From HGM04593 sp045631205 (GTDB lineage Bacteria > Bacteroidota > Bacteroidia > Bacteroidales > Bacteroidaceae), in NCBI GenBank assembly GCA_045631205.1, contig JAZQUI010000011.1:1-19144 (forward strand): DNA of 19,144 bases, read 5' to 3'. Every line of letters starts with the position of its first letter. The first letter of the stretch is position 1. The notes beneath the pieces were generated by a model, which ran no database searches, had not been told where the DNA came from, and saw only the letters and a list, made by a program, of their open reading frames with translations. Shown here piece by piece: positions 7,456-15,359 of this stretch. Position numbers and translations under genes: made by a program.

Positions 7456-8193
7456 TTATGCCCTGGGATATTTCTTAAACCAACTGCTAACCTTCAATTT
7501 CACAACTCCGAAGAGAGCCTCGCTGAAAATTCCGCCACTCATCTTCGATGTACCAAGCACACGGTTCACAAAAATTACCGGCACCTCCTTTATCTTGAAA
7601 CCACACTGATGGGTGGTGAATTTCATCTCTATCTGAAAAGCATAACCCTTGAAACGTATCGAGTCGAGATCAATTGTTTCAAGCACTTTGCGACGGTAGC
7701 AGTTGAAACCAGCCGTTGTGTCATACACCGGCAGACGGGTTATAAAACGTACATACTTCGATGCGAAGTACGACATAAGAACACGCCCCATAGGCCAGTT
7801 GACCACGTTTACACCCGTAACGTAACGGCTACCGATTGAAAGGTCGTAACCATCCTTCGCGCAAGCCTCATAGAGCAGAGGCACATCGGCGGGGTTATGC
7901 GAGAAGTCGGCATCCATCTCAAAGATATACTCATAGCCCTGTTGCAGAGCCCATTTAAAACCAGTAATATATGCCGTGCCAAGCCCCAACTTACCTTCGC
8001 GCTCAATCAAGTGAACACGGCCTGCAAGTTCCGCCTGAAGCGATTTCACCGCAGCCGCAGTGCCATCGGGCGAGCCATCATCGACCACAAGAACATCAAA
8101 GGAGTGCTCCAGGGCCATAAGCGCACGAATCATCTTCTCAATGTTCTCAATTTCGTTATATGTGGGTATAATTATTACACTATCGCTTTTCAT
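7456..8193 (-). CDS. DPM1-like polyprenol-phosphate glycosyltransferase (GT2)
   Basis: A family 2 glycosyltransferase of the dolichol/polyprenol-phosphate mannosyltransferase type. It transfers a sugar from a nucleotide donor to a lipid phosphate on the cytoplasmic face of the membrane. The 245-residue protein shows the GT-A fold motifs in order: IIIPTYNEIENIE, VVDDGSPDGT, GLGTAYITGFKWAL, and the metal-binding FEMDADFSHNP. Further on come GSRYVTG, DTTAGFNCYRR and the end FVNRVLGTSKMSGGIF. There is no C-terminal membrane part, as in the soluble DPM1-like class. The ATG at 8193 (MKSDSVIIIPT) is preferred over one at 8214, which adds seven residues not typical of the family. It is the first gene of the leftward operon. 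The sugar specificity cannot be read from the sequence. Confidence 0.9.
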   Translation of the reverse strand: MKSDSVIIIPTYNEIENIEKMIRALMALEHSFDVLVVDDGSPDGTAAAVKSLQAELAGRVHLIEREGKLGLGTAYITGFKWALQQGYEYIFEMDADFSHNPADVPLLYEACAKDGYDLSIGSRYVTGVNVVNWPMGRVLMSYFASKYVRFITRLPVYDTTAGFNCYRRKVLETIDLDSIRFKGYAFQIEMKFTTHQCGFKIKEVPVIFVNRVLGTSKMSGGIFSEALFGVVKLKVSSWFKKYPRA

Positions 8194-8240
8194 AACTACA
8201 TTTTTGCCGCGCACAGCAAAGCACGCGAGTACTCAACACA

Positions 8241-8272
8241 CAAAGATAGAGCAAATATTAAAATATTTCAAA
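8241..8272 (-). promoter_or_regulatory. Promoter of the glycosyltransferase-to-folE operon
   Basis: On the minus strand, TTTG (8269-8272), a 20-nt spacer and TATCTTTG (8241-8248) match the Bacteroidota consensus. Transcription would start near 8236, about 43 nt before the chosen ATG. No terminator was seen between this promoter and 3777, and gaps between genes are 42 nt or less, so the six genes are probably one transcript. Confidence 0.8.
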
Positions 8273-8364
8273 TTCTATTCTATAATATTATTTAAAAATA
8301 TAGAGCAAGAAGGTTTTTAGCAAAGAGCCGAAAGATTTTTGCTAAAAATCTCGTTTTTTCTCAC

Positions 8365-8372
8365 TATCTTCG
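8365..8372 (+). promoter_or_regulatory. miaB promoter -7 box
   Basis: TATCTTCG at 8365-8372 matches the -7 box. The nearest TTTG (8338-8341) is 23 nt upstream, a little too far, so the -33 element is weak. Transcription would begin near 8378, about 19 nt before the GTG start of miaB. It is back-to-back with the promoter of the leftward operon. Confidence 0.5.
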
Positions 8373-8396
8373 CCCTGAATTTCAAATTACAAAACC

Positions 8397-9725
8397 GTGG
8401 AAGAGAACAACAAGTTATTCATAGAGACATACGGCTGCCAGATGAACGTAGCCGACAGCGAAGTCATCGGCTCCATATTGAAAGTCGCAGGATACGAAGC
8501 TACCGACGAGATAACAGAAGCCAACCTCATACTGCTCAACACTTGCTCAATACGCGACAACGCAGAGCAAAAGATTTATGGCCGCCTCGACCAGTTGAAC
8601 GCTATGCGCCGCGGAAAAGACACCCTCATCGGTGTGGTGGGCTGTATGGCCGAGCGCGTAAAGGAGGAACTCATTGAAAAATACAATGTGAACATTGTTG
8701 CAGGCCCCGACGCATATCTATCACTACCCCAGCTTATTGCCGAGGCCGAAATGGGACACGCCGCAATGAATATAGAACTCTCCACCACAGAAACATACCG
8801 CGATGTAATACCTACCCGTATATGCAGCAAGGGTGTTTCGGGTTACATATCGATAATGCGCGGTTGTAACAACTTCTGCCACTACTGCGTGGTACCTTAC
8901 ACCCGCGGACGCGAACGCAGTCGCGACATTCAGAGCATTCTCAACGAGGTTGACGACCTTGTGGCAAAAGGCTACAAGGAGATAATACTCTTGGGACAGA
9001 ACGTAAACTCATACAATTTCGATGATGGCGAGGGCAACCGCACAACCTTCCCCGAACTTTTGCGTCGCGTGGCACAACGCGCACCCTCGACACGCATACG
9101 TTTCACGACATCGCACCCCAAGGATATGAGCGACGACACCTTGCGCGTAATAGCCGAGGAGCCCAATGTATGCCGCAGCATACACCTCCCCGTGCAGAGC
9201 GGAAGCAACAACATGCTCAAAACGATGAACCGTAAATACACCCGCGAGTGGTATCTCGACCGCATTGAAGCAATACGCACCATTGTGCCCGACTGCGGCC
9301 TTTCAACCGACATCATTGCCGGTTACTGCGGCGAAACCGAAGAGGACCACCAGCAGACACTATCGCTTATGCGCCACTGCTCTTACGACGCCGCATTTAT
9401 GTTCAAATACTCCGAACGCCCCGGAACATTTGCCAGCAAGCACTTCAAGGACGATATTGACGACAAAGAGAAAGTGCGCCGCCTCACCGAGATTATCAAC
9501 CTGCAACAGGAATGCTCGGCTGCCAACAACAAAAAATGCATTGGAGAAACTTACGAAGTACTTATCGAGGGAGTGTCGAAACGCTCAAGAGAGCAATTCT
9601 TCGGCCGCACCGAACAGAACCGCACTGCTGTATTCGACCGAAAAGAATACAAAATAGGCGACTTTGTAAAAGTGCGCATCAACGACTCCACAGCTGCTAC
9701 CCTGCTTGGAGAAATAGTTGAGTAA
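8397..9725 (+). CDS. miaB: tRNA-2-methylthio-N6-dimethylallyladenosine synthase MiaB
   Basis: MiaB is a radical-SAM methylthiotransferase that adds a methylthio group to N6-isopentenyladenosine-37 of tRNA, next to the anticodon. The 442-residue protein has the three N-terminal cysteines of the UPF0004 domain, which bind the auxiliary cluster: C14 in ETYGCQMN, C50 in LNTCSIR and C83 in VGCMAERV. The radical-SAM CxxxCxxC motif is at C157, C161 and C164 (RGCNNFCHYC), followed by VVPYTRGRERSR. That last motif is typical of MiaB rather than RimO or MtaB. A TRAM domain covers about the last 65 residues. The start codon is GTG, the first in-frame start that gives the conserved N-terminus. The gene is monocistronic with a terminator after the stop. 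Confidence 0.96.
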   Translation: MEENNKLFIETYGCQMNVADSEVIGSILKVAGYEATDEITEANLILLNTCSIRDNAEQKIYGRLDQLNAMRRGKDTLIGVVGCMAERVKEELIEKYNVNIVAGPDAYLSLPQLIAEAEMGHAAMNIELSTTETYRDVIPTRICSKGVSGYISIMRGCNNFCHYCVVPYTRGRERSRDIQSILNEVDDLVAKGYKEIILLGQNVNSYNFDDGEGNRTTFPELLRRVAQRAPSTRIRFTTSHPKDMSDDTLRVIAEEPNVCRSIHLPVQSGSNNMLKTMNRKYTREWYLDRIEAIRTIVPDCGLSTDIIAGYCGETEEDHQQTLSLMRHCSYDAAFMFKYSERPGTFASKHFKDDIDDKEKVRRLTEIINLQQECSAANNKKCIGETYEVLIEGVSKRSREQFFGRTEQNRTAVFDRKEYKIGDFVKVRINDSTAATLLGEIVE

Positions 9726-9751
9726 TAAAAGAACAACAAGTATAAAACAAC

Positions 9752-9787
9752 AAAAAATGGCTGCTAAAAATTAGCAGCCATTTTTTT
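9752..9787. terminator. Terminator after miaB (two-way)
   Basis: AATGGCTGCTAA (9756-9767) pairs perfectly with TTAGCAGCCATT (9771-9782) across an AAA loop, and the flanking A and T runs extend the stem. The T run (9781-9787) serves miaB on the plus strand. The A run (9752-9757) gives a U-tail on the minus strand for the convergent PspC gene. Confidence 0.92.
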
Positions 9788-9821
9788 GCCATGCTTGGCC
9801 CATGCACAAAGAGAGAAGCTC

Positions 9822-10007
9822 TTATTTACCCTCAACAGGAAGGATAAGCGCAAGTATCAAATAAGCAATAGCAACTGCACCACACAAAAGCAATGCAGCA
9901 ACCACTGTGATGATACGTGTGAGCTTAACATCAAGACCAAACTCTTTTGCAATACCGGCACATACACCAGCAATAACTCTGTCGTTAGAACGATACAATT
10001 TTCCCAT
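9822..10007 (-). CDS. PspC-domain small membrane protein
   Basis: The 61-residue protein is essentially one PspC domain. It runs MGKLYRSNDRVIAGVCAGIAKEF, then GLDVKLTRIITVVAALLL and a hydrophobic end AIAYLILALILPVEGK. PspC domains come from the phage-shock system, where they sense envelope stress in the inner membrane, but stand-alone copies this short are common in Bacteroidota and have no proven role. One or two membrane segments lie at about residues 30-57. The gene is alone, convergent with miaB, and shares its terminator. Confidence 0.88.
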   Translation of the reverse strand: MGKLYRSNDRVIAGVCAGIAKEFGLDVKLTRIITVVAALLLCGAVAIAYLILALILPVEGK

Positions 10008-10069
10008 AGTAATATTATGTATTTATAAATTTTAGCAATGCAGAGACAACCCCCACACAATTTTCGATG

Positions 10070-10077
10070 CAAAAATA
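10070..10077 (-). promoter_or_regulatory. Likely -7 box for the PspC gene
   Basis: Minus-strand TATTTTTG (10070-10077) fits TAnnTTTG. No clear TTTG lies 19-20 nt upstream, only T-rich DNA. Transcription would start near 10065, giving a leader of about 58 nt. Confidence 0.45.
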
Positions 10078-10172
10078 CAAATTATCGGCTATCTAACGAG
10101 TAAAAAAATGTGTTTTTCGCAAATATTTTTGTAAAACTTCCAAAAAAAAGAACATTTTCGCCCTAAATAGTA

Positions 10173-10180
10173 TATTTTTG
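10173..10180 (+). promoter_or_regulatory. Likely -7 box of the methyltransferase-to-folK operon
   Basis: TATTTTTG at 10173-10180 matches the -7 consensus and lies 20 nt before the ATG at 10200. A -33 TTTG is not evident at the right spacing. A second TATTTTTG at 10124-10131 is an alternative. No other candidate was seen up to folK. Confidence 0.4.
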
Positions 10181-10199
10181 TAGCGAGTTTGGGAGAATT

Positions 10200-11117
10200 A
10201 TGCCCGCAAACAAGCCAATGAATATAATAAACCACATAAATTGTCCATTGTGCAAGAGCAGCACAATAGAAAAACGCTTTACCTGCAAAGACCATTTTGC
10301 CACAGGTGAACCGTTCGATATCTTCCATTGCAAGGAGTGCGGTTTTGTATTCACACAAGGCGCACCCGACGAGAAGGAGATTGCAAAATATTACGAATCG
10401 CCGACATACATCTCGCACAGCGACACCAAAAAAGGCTTTGTAAACACACTCTACCACATTGTGCGCGACATAATGATGCGACGCAAGACATCGCTCATCA
10501 AGAAACTCACACTATTGCAGAACGGCAGAATCGTGGACTACGGCGCAGGTACAGGCACTTTTGCCAATGCAATGCAGCGCAAAGGGTGGGAAGTTACAGC
10601 CATAGAAAAAAGCGAGGCCGCCCGCGAACTTGCAAAAGAAAAGTACACACTCGACATTCACCCCGAGGAGTACTTATCAGAAATTGAAAAAAACTCGACC
10701 GACGTTGTCACAATGTGGCACGTTCTCGAGCACATACAAGACCCGGGGAAACTCCTCGACGAGACACACCGCATACTCGACGAGACCGGCATTGCGGTAA
10801 TAGCCTGCCCCAACTGCTCGTCCTACGATGCAGACAACTACAAAGAGAACTGGGCAGCATACGACACACCACGCCACCTGTGGCACTTCACTCCAAGCAC
10901 CATAATGAAACTTGGAGAGAAACACGGTTTTATATTGGAACGACAATACCCAATGCCCTTCGATGGCTTCTACATATCTATGCTAAGCGAAGGATACAAA
11001 GGCTCACGCCTCAAAACCTTGCGTGGCATATGGAATGGTTTTTTAGGACTTTGCGCCACAATGGACAAATGCAGTGCAAGCAGTTCCATAATATATGTTT
11101 TTAGAAAGAGAAGATGA
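10200..11117 (+). CDS. Class I SAM-dependent methyltransferase with N-terminal zinc ribbon
   Basis: The 305-residue protein begins with a zinc-ribbon-like module: C15 and C18 (CPLC), then C44 and C47 (CKEC). A Methyltransf_23-type catalytic domain follows. The SAM-binding motif I is IVDYGAGTGTF at about residues 111-121, with the acidic residue of motif II in VTAIEKSEAA. A motif WHVLEHIQDP is followed by the AVIACPN strand. The substrate is unknown; relatives with this layout are often annotated as methylating sugars or small molecules. There is no signal peptide. Its TGA stop overlaps the ATG of ftsX (ATGA), so it is translationally coupled to a division gene. An ATG at 10218 is a possible alternative start. 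Confidence 0.82.
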   Translation: MPANKPMNIINHINCPLCKSSTIEKRFTCKDHFATGEPFDIFHCKECGFVFTQGAPDEKEIAKYYESPTYISHSDTKKGFVNTLYHIVRDIMMRRKTSLIKKLTLLQNGRIVDYGAGTGTFANAMQRKGWEVTAIEKSEAARELAKEKYTLDIHPEEYLSEIEKNSTDVVTMWHVLEHIQDPGKLLDETHRILDETGIAVIACPNCSSYDADNYKENWAAYDTPRHLWHFTPSTIMKLGEKHGFILERQYPMPFDGFYISMLSEGYKGSRLKTLRGIWNGFLGLCATMDKCSASSSIIYVFRKRR

Positions 11118-11974
11118 GTAAATCTATTTTTAAAGTACAAACAATAAGTGTTTACATAAGCACCACAATGGTTCTGTTGCTCCTGGGAGTGATGGGCATT
11201 ATGTTTGTGGCAGCTGGTTCATTATCGCGCCACATAAAGCAAAACCTCACCCTCACGGTGATGATGAAGAACGATGCAAGCGAAGCCGAAATCCTGAAAT
11301 TCAAGAAAGAGGCCGAAAGAAACCCCTATACCGAGAAATGCACATACATCTCGCGCGAACAAGTGCTCGAAGAGCAGAAAAAGGAGCTCGGCACCGACCC
11401 CGTGGAGTTCCTCGGCTACAACCCTTACGAAGCTTCGGTTGAAATCACCTTGAAAAACGAACATACCAACACTGCCGACATCGCAAAGATTGAGAAAGAA
11501 CTTCGCAAAAGAAAAATTGTAAGCGATGTAACCTACCAGCGCGAACTTGTGGATACCATAAACAGCAACATACGCAAAATAAGCATTGCCCTTGTGGTGT
11601 TGCTTGCTATGCTCACTCTGATATCGTGGTCGCTTATTGGCAACCTTGTGCGCTTGTCGATATACTCGAAACGCTTTCTATTGCACACAATGAAACTCGT
11701 TGGTGCCACCTGGGGTTTCATACGCCGCCCGTTCATAATGCACAACTTCAAGATTGGTCTCTTTTCGGGAATAGTGGCAAACATACTGCTTGCCGGCGGC
11801 ATTTACCTCTTATGGCAGAAAGAGCCCGCACTGGCAACCATTATGCCCGTGGAACACCTTGCCATAGTTGCAGCAGGCATAACACTTTTCGGAATAACAA
11901 TATGCGTGCTTTGCGCATACCTATCGGTCAACAAATTCCTGCGTATGGGCAGCAACGACCTCTACTTTATATAA
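11114..11974 (+). CDS. ftsX: Cell division protein FtsX
   Basis: FtsX is the membrane subunit of the FtsEX ABC-type complex, which activates peptidoglycan hydrolases at the septum. The 286-residue protein has the FtsX topology. One membrane segment lies at about 14-36, and an extracytoplasmic domain of roughly 110 residues includes YISREQVLEE and LGYNPYEASVEITL. Three more segments lie at about 154-178, 216-235 and 245-270. The segment between the second and third carries the conserved cytoplasmic stretch TMKLVGATWGFIRRPF, and the end is the NDLYFI tail. The partner ATPase FtsE is not encoded here. The gene overlaps the upstream methyltransferase by 4 nt and is 19 nt from the DUF3098 gene. 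Confidence 0.94.
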   Translation: MSKSIFKVQTISVYISTTMVLLLLGVMGIMFVAAGSLSRHIKQNLTLTVMMKNDASEAEILKFKKEAERNPYTEKCTYISREQVLEEQKKELGTDPVEFLGYNPYEASVEITLKNEHTNTADIAKIEKELRKRKIVSDVTYQRELVDTINSNIRKISIALVVLLAMLTLISWSLIGNLVRLSIYSKRFLLHTMKLVGATWGFIRRPFIMHNFKIGLFSGIVANILLAGGIYLLWQKEPALATIMPVEHLAIVAAGITLFGITICVLCAYLSVNKFLRMGSNDLYFI

Positions 11975-11993
11975 ACATAAATGAAGAAGAACA

Positions 11994-12224
11994 ATGGATA
12001 AGAGAAAATTCGCTTTCGGAAAAAGCAACTACATATTGCTCCTCGTGGGAGTAATAGCCATAATTATTGGCTTTGTACTGATGTGCGGCCCCAGCTCCAC
12101 CGAAACCCACTTCGAGCCCGACATATTCAGTGTGAGACGAATTAAAGTCGCACCCACCATCTGCTTTTTCGGATTCCTGTTTGTGGTATATGCCATACTC
12201 CACAAAAGTAAAAAAGATAAATAA
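11994..12224 (+). CDS. DUF3098 small membrane protein
   Basis: The 76-residue protein fits DUF3098, a Bacteroidota family of unknown function usually found between ftsX and uppP, as here. It has a short basic N-terminus (MDKRKFAFGKSNY), then two hydrophobic segments at about 14-31 and 53-69. They are separated by a loop with FEPDIFSVRRIKVAP. The C-terminus is lysine-rich, so both ends are probably cytoplasmic. The constant neighbours suggest an envelope or division role, but nothing in the sequence shows a catalytic activity. Confidence 0.88.
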   Translation: MDKRKFAFGKSNYILLLVGVIAIIIGFVLMCGPSSTETHFEPDIFSVRRIKVAPTICFFGFLFVVYAILHKSKKDK

Positions 12225-12245
12225 CACACAACACACGTTACAAAT

Positions 12246-13094
12246 ATGACAATTCTCGACACCGTAATAATCGCCATCGTTGAGGGACTCACCGAGTTTC
12301 TCCCCGTTTCCTCAACCGGACACATGATTATCGCCCAAAACCTTTTGGGAGTAGAAAGCACAGAGTTTGTAAAAGCCTTTACCTTTATTATACAGTTTGG
12401 CGCAATACTCTCGGTAGTGGTACTTTACTGGAAACGCTTTTTCAAGTTCAATGACACACCCGCACCCGAGGGAGCGAGCACACTGGCGAAATTCCTTCAC
12501 AAATACGACTTTTATTGGAAACTGTTTGTGGCATTCATACCGGCAGCCGTGCTTGGACTCTTGTTCAACGACATTATCGACGAAATGCTCGAAAGTGTAA
12601 CCGTGGTCGCCACCACACTCATACTAGGCGGTATCTTTATGCTTTTCTGCGATAAAATCTTCAATAAAGGAAGTGAAAAGACCGAACTCACCGAAAAACG
12701 CGCATTCTGGATTGGTATGTTCCAATGCATCTCCATGATACCCGGTGTTTCTCGTTCAATGGCAACAATCGTTGGCGGTATGGCGCAAAAACTCACCCGC
12801 AAGGCAGCTGCAGAATTTTCGTTCTTCCTTGCCGTGCCCACAATGTTCGCAGCAACACTCTTCAAGTTGCTCAAGATATTTATGGAGCCCGGTGGAAGCG
12901 AAATAATAAAAGAGAACCTTGTAACACTGCTCGTGGGCAATGCAGTTGCATTCATCGTAGCACTGTTTGCCATAAAATTCTTCATCAGCTTTGTCACAAA
13001 GTATGGTTTCAAAGCATTTGGCTGGTATAGAATAATAATAGGAACCATCATACTTGCGATGGCTCTTACAGGACATAACCTAACTATCGCATAA
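12246..13094 (+). CDS. uppP: Undecaprenyl-diphosphate phosphatase UppP (BacA)
   Basis: UppP removes a phosphate from undecaprenyl diphosphate to recycle the lipid carrier for peptidoglycan and other surface polymers. It also gives bacitracin resistance when abundant. The 282-residue polytopic membrane protein has both family signatures: the glutamate-rich motif EGLTEFLPVSSTGH (residues 13-26) and PGVSRS (166-171) with the catalytic arginine R170. Seven or eight hydrophobic segments are visible. The stop codon overlaps the truB start as TAATG. It lies 21 nt after the DUF3098 gene. Confidence 0.96.
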   Translation: MTILDTVIIAIVEGLTEFLPVSSTGHMIIAQNLLGVESTEFVKAFTFIIQFGAILSVVVLYWKRFFKFNDTPAPEGASTLAKFLHKYDFYWKLFVAFIPAAVLGLLFNDIIDEMLESVTVVATTLILGGIFMLFCDKIFNKGSEKTELTEKRAFWIGMFQCISMIPGVSRSMATIVGGMAQKLTRKAAAEFSFFLAVPTMFAATLFKLLKIFMEPGGSEIIKENLVTLLVGNAVAFIVALFAIKFFISFVTKYGFKAFGWYRIIIGTIILAMALTGHNLTIA

Positions 13095-13786
13095 TGGACT
13101 TTACAGCCGGAGAAATATTGGCAATATACAAGCCTTACACCTGGACCTCGTTCCAGATTGTAAACAAAATACGCTATCATTTGAGCCGTAAATACAAGGT
13201 AAAACGGTTCAAGGTGGGGCACGCTGGCACTCTCGACCCGCTTGCCACCGGCGTGCTACTTGTGTGCACAGGCAAAGCAACAAAAAAGATAGAAGAGTTG
13301 CAGAGCCACACCAAAGAGTATGTTGCAGAACTTATGTTGGGAGCAACCACTCCATCCTTTGATATGGAGCACCCCGTGAACGCCACATACCCATACGAGC
13401 ACATAACCGAAGAAAAAGTTAACGAAGCCCTTAAAACCTTTACCGGCGAAATAGCGCAGCGCCCACCGCTCTTTTCGGCCTGCAAAGTCGATGGCAAACG
13501 CGCCTACGACCTCGCACGTAAAGGCAGCGACATGGAACTGGCACCCAAGCAGGTGAGAATAGACGAGATTGAGTTGCTCGAATACAACCTGCCCAAAATA
13601 AAAATACGCGTAGTATGCGGCAAAGGAACATACATACGTTCACTTGCTCGCGACCTAGGCGAAGCACTCGACAGCGGTGCTTATCTCACAAGTTTAACCC
13701 GCACCAGAGTGGGAGAATACAAGGTGGAAGAGTGTATCAACCCCGACGACTTCCAGGACTGGTTAGAAAAACAAATAACAGTATGA
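13094..13786 (+). CDS. truB: tRNA pseudouridine-55 synthase TruB
   Basis: TruB makes pseudouridine 55 in the T-loop of tRNAs. The 230-residue protein shows the family motifs: YKPYTWTSFQIVNKIR near the N-terminus, then GHAGTLDPLATGVL with the catalytic aspartate D48. KATKKIEELQSHTKEYVAELMLG, QRPPLFSACKVDGKRAYDLAR and CGKGTYIRSLARDLG follow. It ends soon after the catalytic domain, lacking the extra C-terminal PUA-like domain of longer TruB proteins, which is common in Bacteroidota. Its ATG overlaps the uppP stop, and its TGA overlaps the queA ATG. Confidence 0.96.
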   Translation: MDFTAGEILAIYKPYTWTSFQIVNKIRYHLSRKYKVKRFKVGHAGTLDPLATGVLLVCTGKATKKIEELQSHTKEYVAELMLGATTPSFDMEHPVNATYPYEHITEEKVNEALKTFTGEIAQRPPLFSACKVDGKRAYDLARKGSDMELAPKQVRIDEIELLEYNLPKIKIRVVCGKGTYIRSLARDLGEALDSGAYLTSLTRTRVGEYKVEECINPDDFQDWLEKQITV

Positions 13787-14883
13787 ACTTTATCGACGAG
13801 TCAAATTTCATTAACGCGCAGCATATGAAGCTGTCGCAGTTCAAGTACAAACTACCCGATGAGAAAATCGCGCTCTACCCCGCAGAGTGTCGCGACGAAT
13901 CGCGCCTTATGGTTCTCCACAAGAAAACCGGCGAGATTGAGCACCGCATATTCAAGGATGTAATACATTACTTCGATGAAAAGGACCTTTTTGTTCTCAA
14001 CGACAGTAAGGTATTCCCCGCGCGCCTCTATGGTAACAAAGAGAAAACCAACGCACAGATAGAGGTTTTCCTGCTCCGCGAGCTCAATGAAGAGTTCCGC
14101 TTGTGGGACGTACTTGTTGACCCCGCTCGTAAGATTCGTATCGGCAACAAGCTCTACTTCGGCGAGGACAACTCTATGGTAGCCGAGGTTATCGACAACA
14201 CCACATCACGTGGCCGCACACTGCGTTTCCTCTACGACGGCCCCCACGACGAGTTCAAGAAAGCACTCTTTGCTTTGGGTGTGGCACCCCTGCCCGACGA
14301 CTTCAAACGCTTGCGCAAGGAAGAGCCCGAGGACTTGCAGAACTTCCAGACATATTTCGCAAAGAAAGAGGGTTCTGTAACCGCATCGTTCGCCGGCCTT
14401 CACTTCACACGCGAGCTTATGAAACGTATGGAGATAAAAGGCATTGACACAGCATACGTAACAATGCACACAGGTCTCGGCTGTTTCCGCGAAATTGATG
14501 TTGAAGACCTCACAAAGCACAAGATGGACAGCGACCTCATAAACGTGGACAGCGAAGCAGTGAAACTTGTGAACAAAGCCAAAGCCGAAGGCCGCCGCAT
14601 CTGCGCCGTGGGAACATCGGTACAACGCGTACTCGAAACAGCCACCCTCACAGGCGGTATGCTCAAAGAGTACGAGGGCTGGACAAGCAAATTCATCTTC
14701 CCCGAGTACGACTTCCAGGTTGCCAACTGCATGATTGCCAATTTCTACCTCCCCTACTCAACAATGCTTATGCTCACAACTGCATTCGGCGGTTACGACA
14801 ACGTAATGAACGCTTACGAGGTAGCATTGAAAGAAGACTACCGTTTCGGCCTTTATGGCGATGCAATGCTTATAATCGACTAA
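13783..14883 (+). CDS. queA: S-adenosylmethionine:tRNA ribosyltransferase-isomerase QueA
   Basis: QueA transfers the ribosyl part of SAM to 7-aminomethyl-7-deazaguanine in tRNA, making epoxyqueuosine. The protein has 366 residues from the ATG at 13783. It contains LSQFKYKLPDEKIALYPAE, DESRLMVLH, LNDSKVFPARLYG, ASFAGLHFT and VTMHTGLGCFREI, all characteristic of QueA. The C-terminal stretch IFPEYDFQVANCMIANFYLPYSTM matches the family's FI.PGYxFxxVDxLLTNFHLP region. The start is chosen because ATGA overlaps the truB stop. The ATG at 13825 (MKLSQFKYKLP) would give the more usual N-terminus, so the first 14 residues are uncertain. The frame is open farther upstream inside truB, which is a shadow. 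Confidence 0.95.
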   Translation: MNFIDESNFINAQHMKLSQFKYKLPDEKIALYPAECRDESRLMVLHKKTGEIEHRIFKDVIHYFDEKDLFVLNDSKVFPARLYGNKEKTNAQIEVFLLRELNEEFRLWDVLVDPARKIRIGNKLYFGEDNSMVAEVIDNTTSRGRTLRFLYDGPHDEFKKALFALGVAPLPDDFKRLRKEEPEDLQNFQTYFAKKEGSVTASFAGLHFTRELMKRMEIKGIDTAYVTMHTGLGCFREIDVEDLTKHKMDSDLINVDSEAVKLVNKAKAEGRRICAVGTSVQRVLETATLTGGMLKEYEGWTSKFIFPEYDFQVANCMIANFYLPYSTMLMLTTAFGGYDNVMNAYEVALKEDYRFGLYGDAMLIID

Positions 14884-15359
14884 TGACAAGCAAGAAAGTA
14901 TATCTGGGGTTGGGAAGCAACACCGGAGACAAGAAAGTGAACCTTATGCGAGCGATAGACCTTCTATCGCTCGCACTTGGCTCACAGGCAACCCTCTCGT
15001 CAATTATTGAAAGCGAGCCGTGGGGATACGAGTCGAGCAACAGCTATCTCAACTGCGTAGCAGCGTTCGACACCACCCTCACCCCCACACAACTGCTCGA
15101 CACCACCGAGAAGATTGAAAAACAAATTGGGCGCACACAAAAGAGCATCAACGGGCAATACAGCGACCGCCCCATAGACATAGACATCCTTTTCTATGGC
15201 AATGAAACAGTGGAAACACCGCGCCTCACAATACCACACCCCCTACTCCACAAGCGCGATTTTGTACTCTCCCCAATGAACGAGATAGCACCCAAACTCG
15301 TTCACCCGCTGCTGGGGCTCACAATTGAGGAACTGCACAAACAACTCTTAGAGGAGTAA
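14883..15359 (+). CDS. folK: 6-hydroxymethyl-7,8-dihydropterin pyrophosphokinase FolK
   Basis: FolK transfers pyrophosphate from ATP to hydroxymethyl-dihydropterin, the step before dihydropteroate synthase in folate synthesis. The 158-residue length is normal. Visible motifs are YLGLGSNTGDK (residues 7-17), ESEPWGYESSNSYLNCV, the RPIDIDILFYG motif with the magnesium-binding D99 and D101, and IPHPLLHKRDFVLSPMNEIAP. It starts on the last base of the queA stop (TAATG) and closes the seven-gene operon. No convincing hairpin follows, although T-runs occur at 15387-15402. Confidence 0.95.
   Translation: MTSKKVYLGLGSNTGDKKVNLMRAIDLLSLALGSQATLSSIIESEPWGYESSNSYLNCVAAFDTTLTPTQLLDTTEKIEKQIGRTQKSINGQYSDRPIDIDILFYGNETVETPRLTIPHPLLHKRDFVLSPMNEIAPKLVHPLLGLTIEELHKQLLEE

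Noticed and set aside
6877..7839. 320-codon plus-strand frame
   Set aside because: It is antisense to the DUF1599 and glycosyltransferase genes, which have clear family motifs, and it spans their junction.
12512..13222. 236-codon minus-strand frame
   Set aside because: It is antisense to uppP and the truB start; cysteine/serine-rich shadow composition and no family match.
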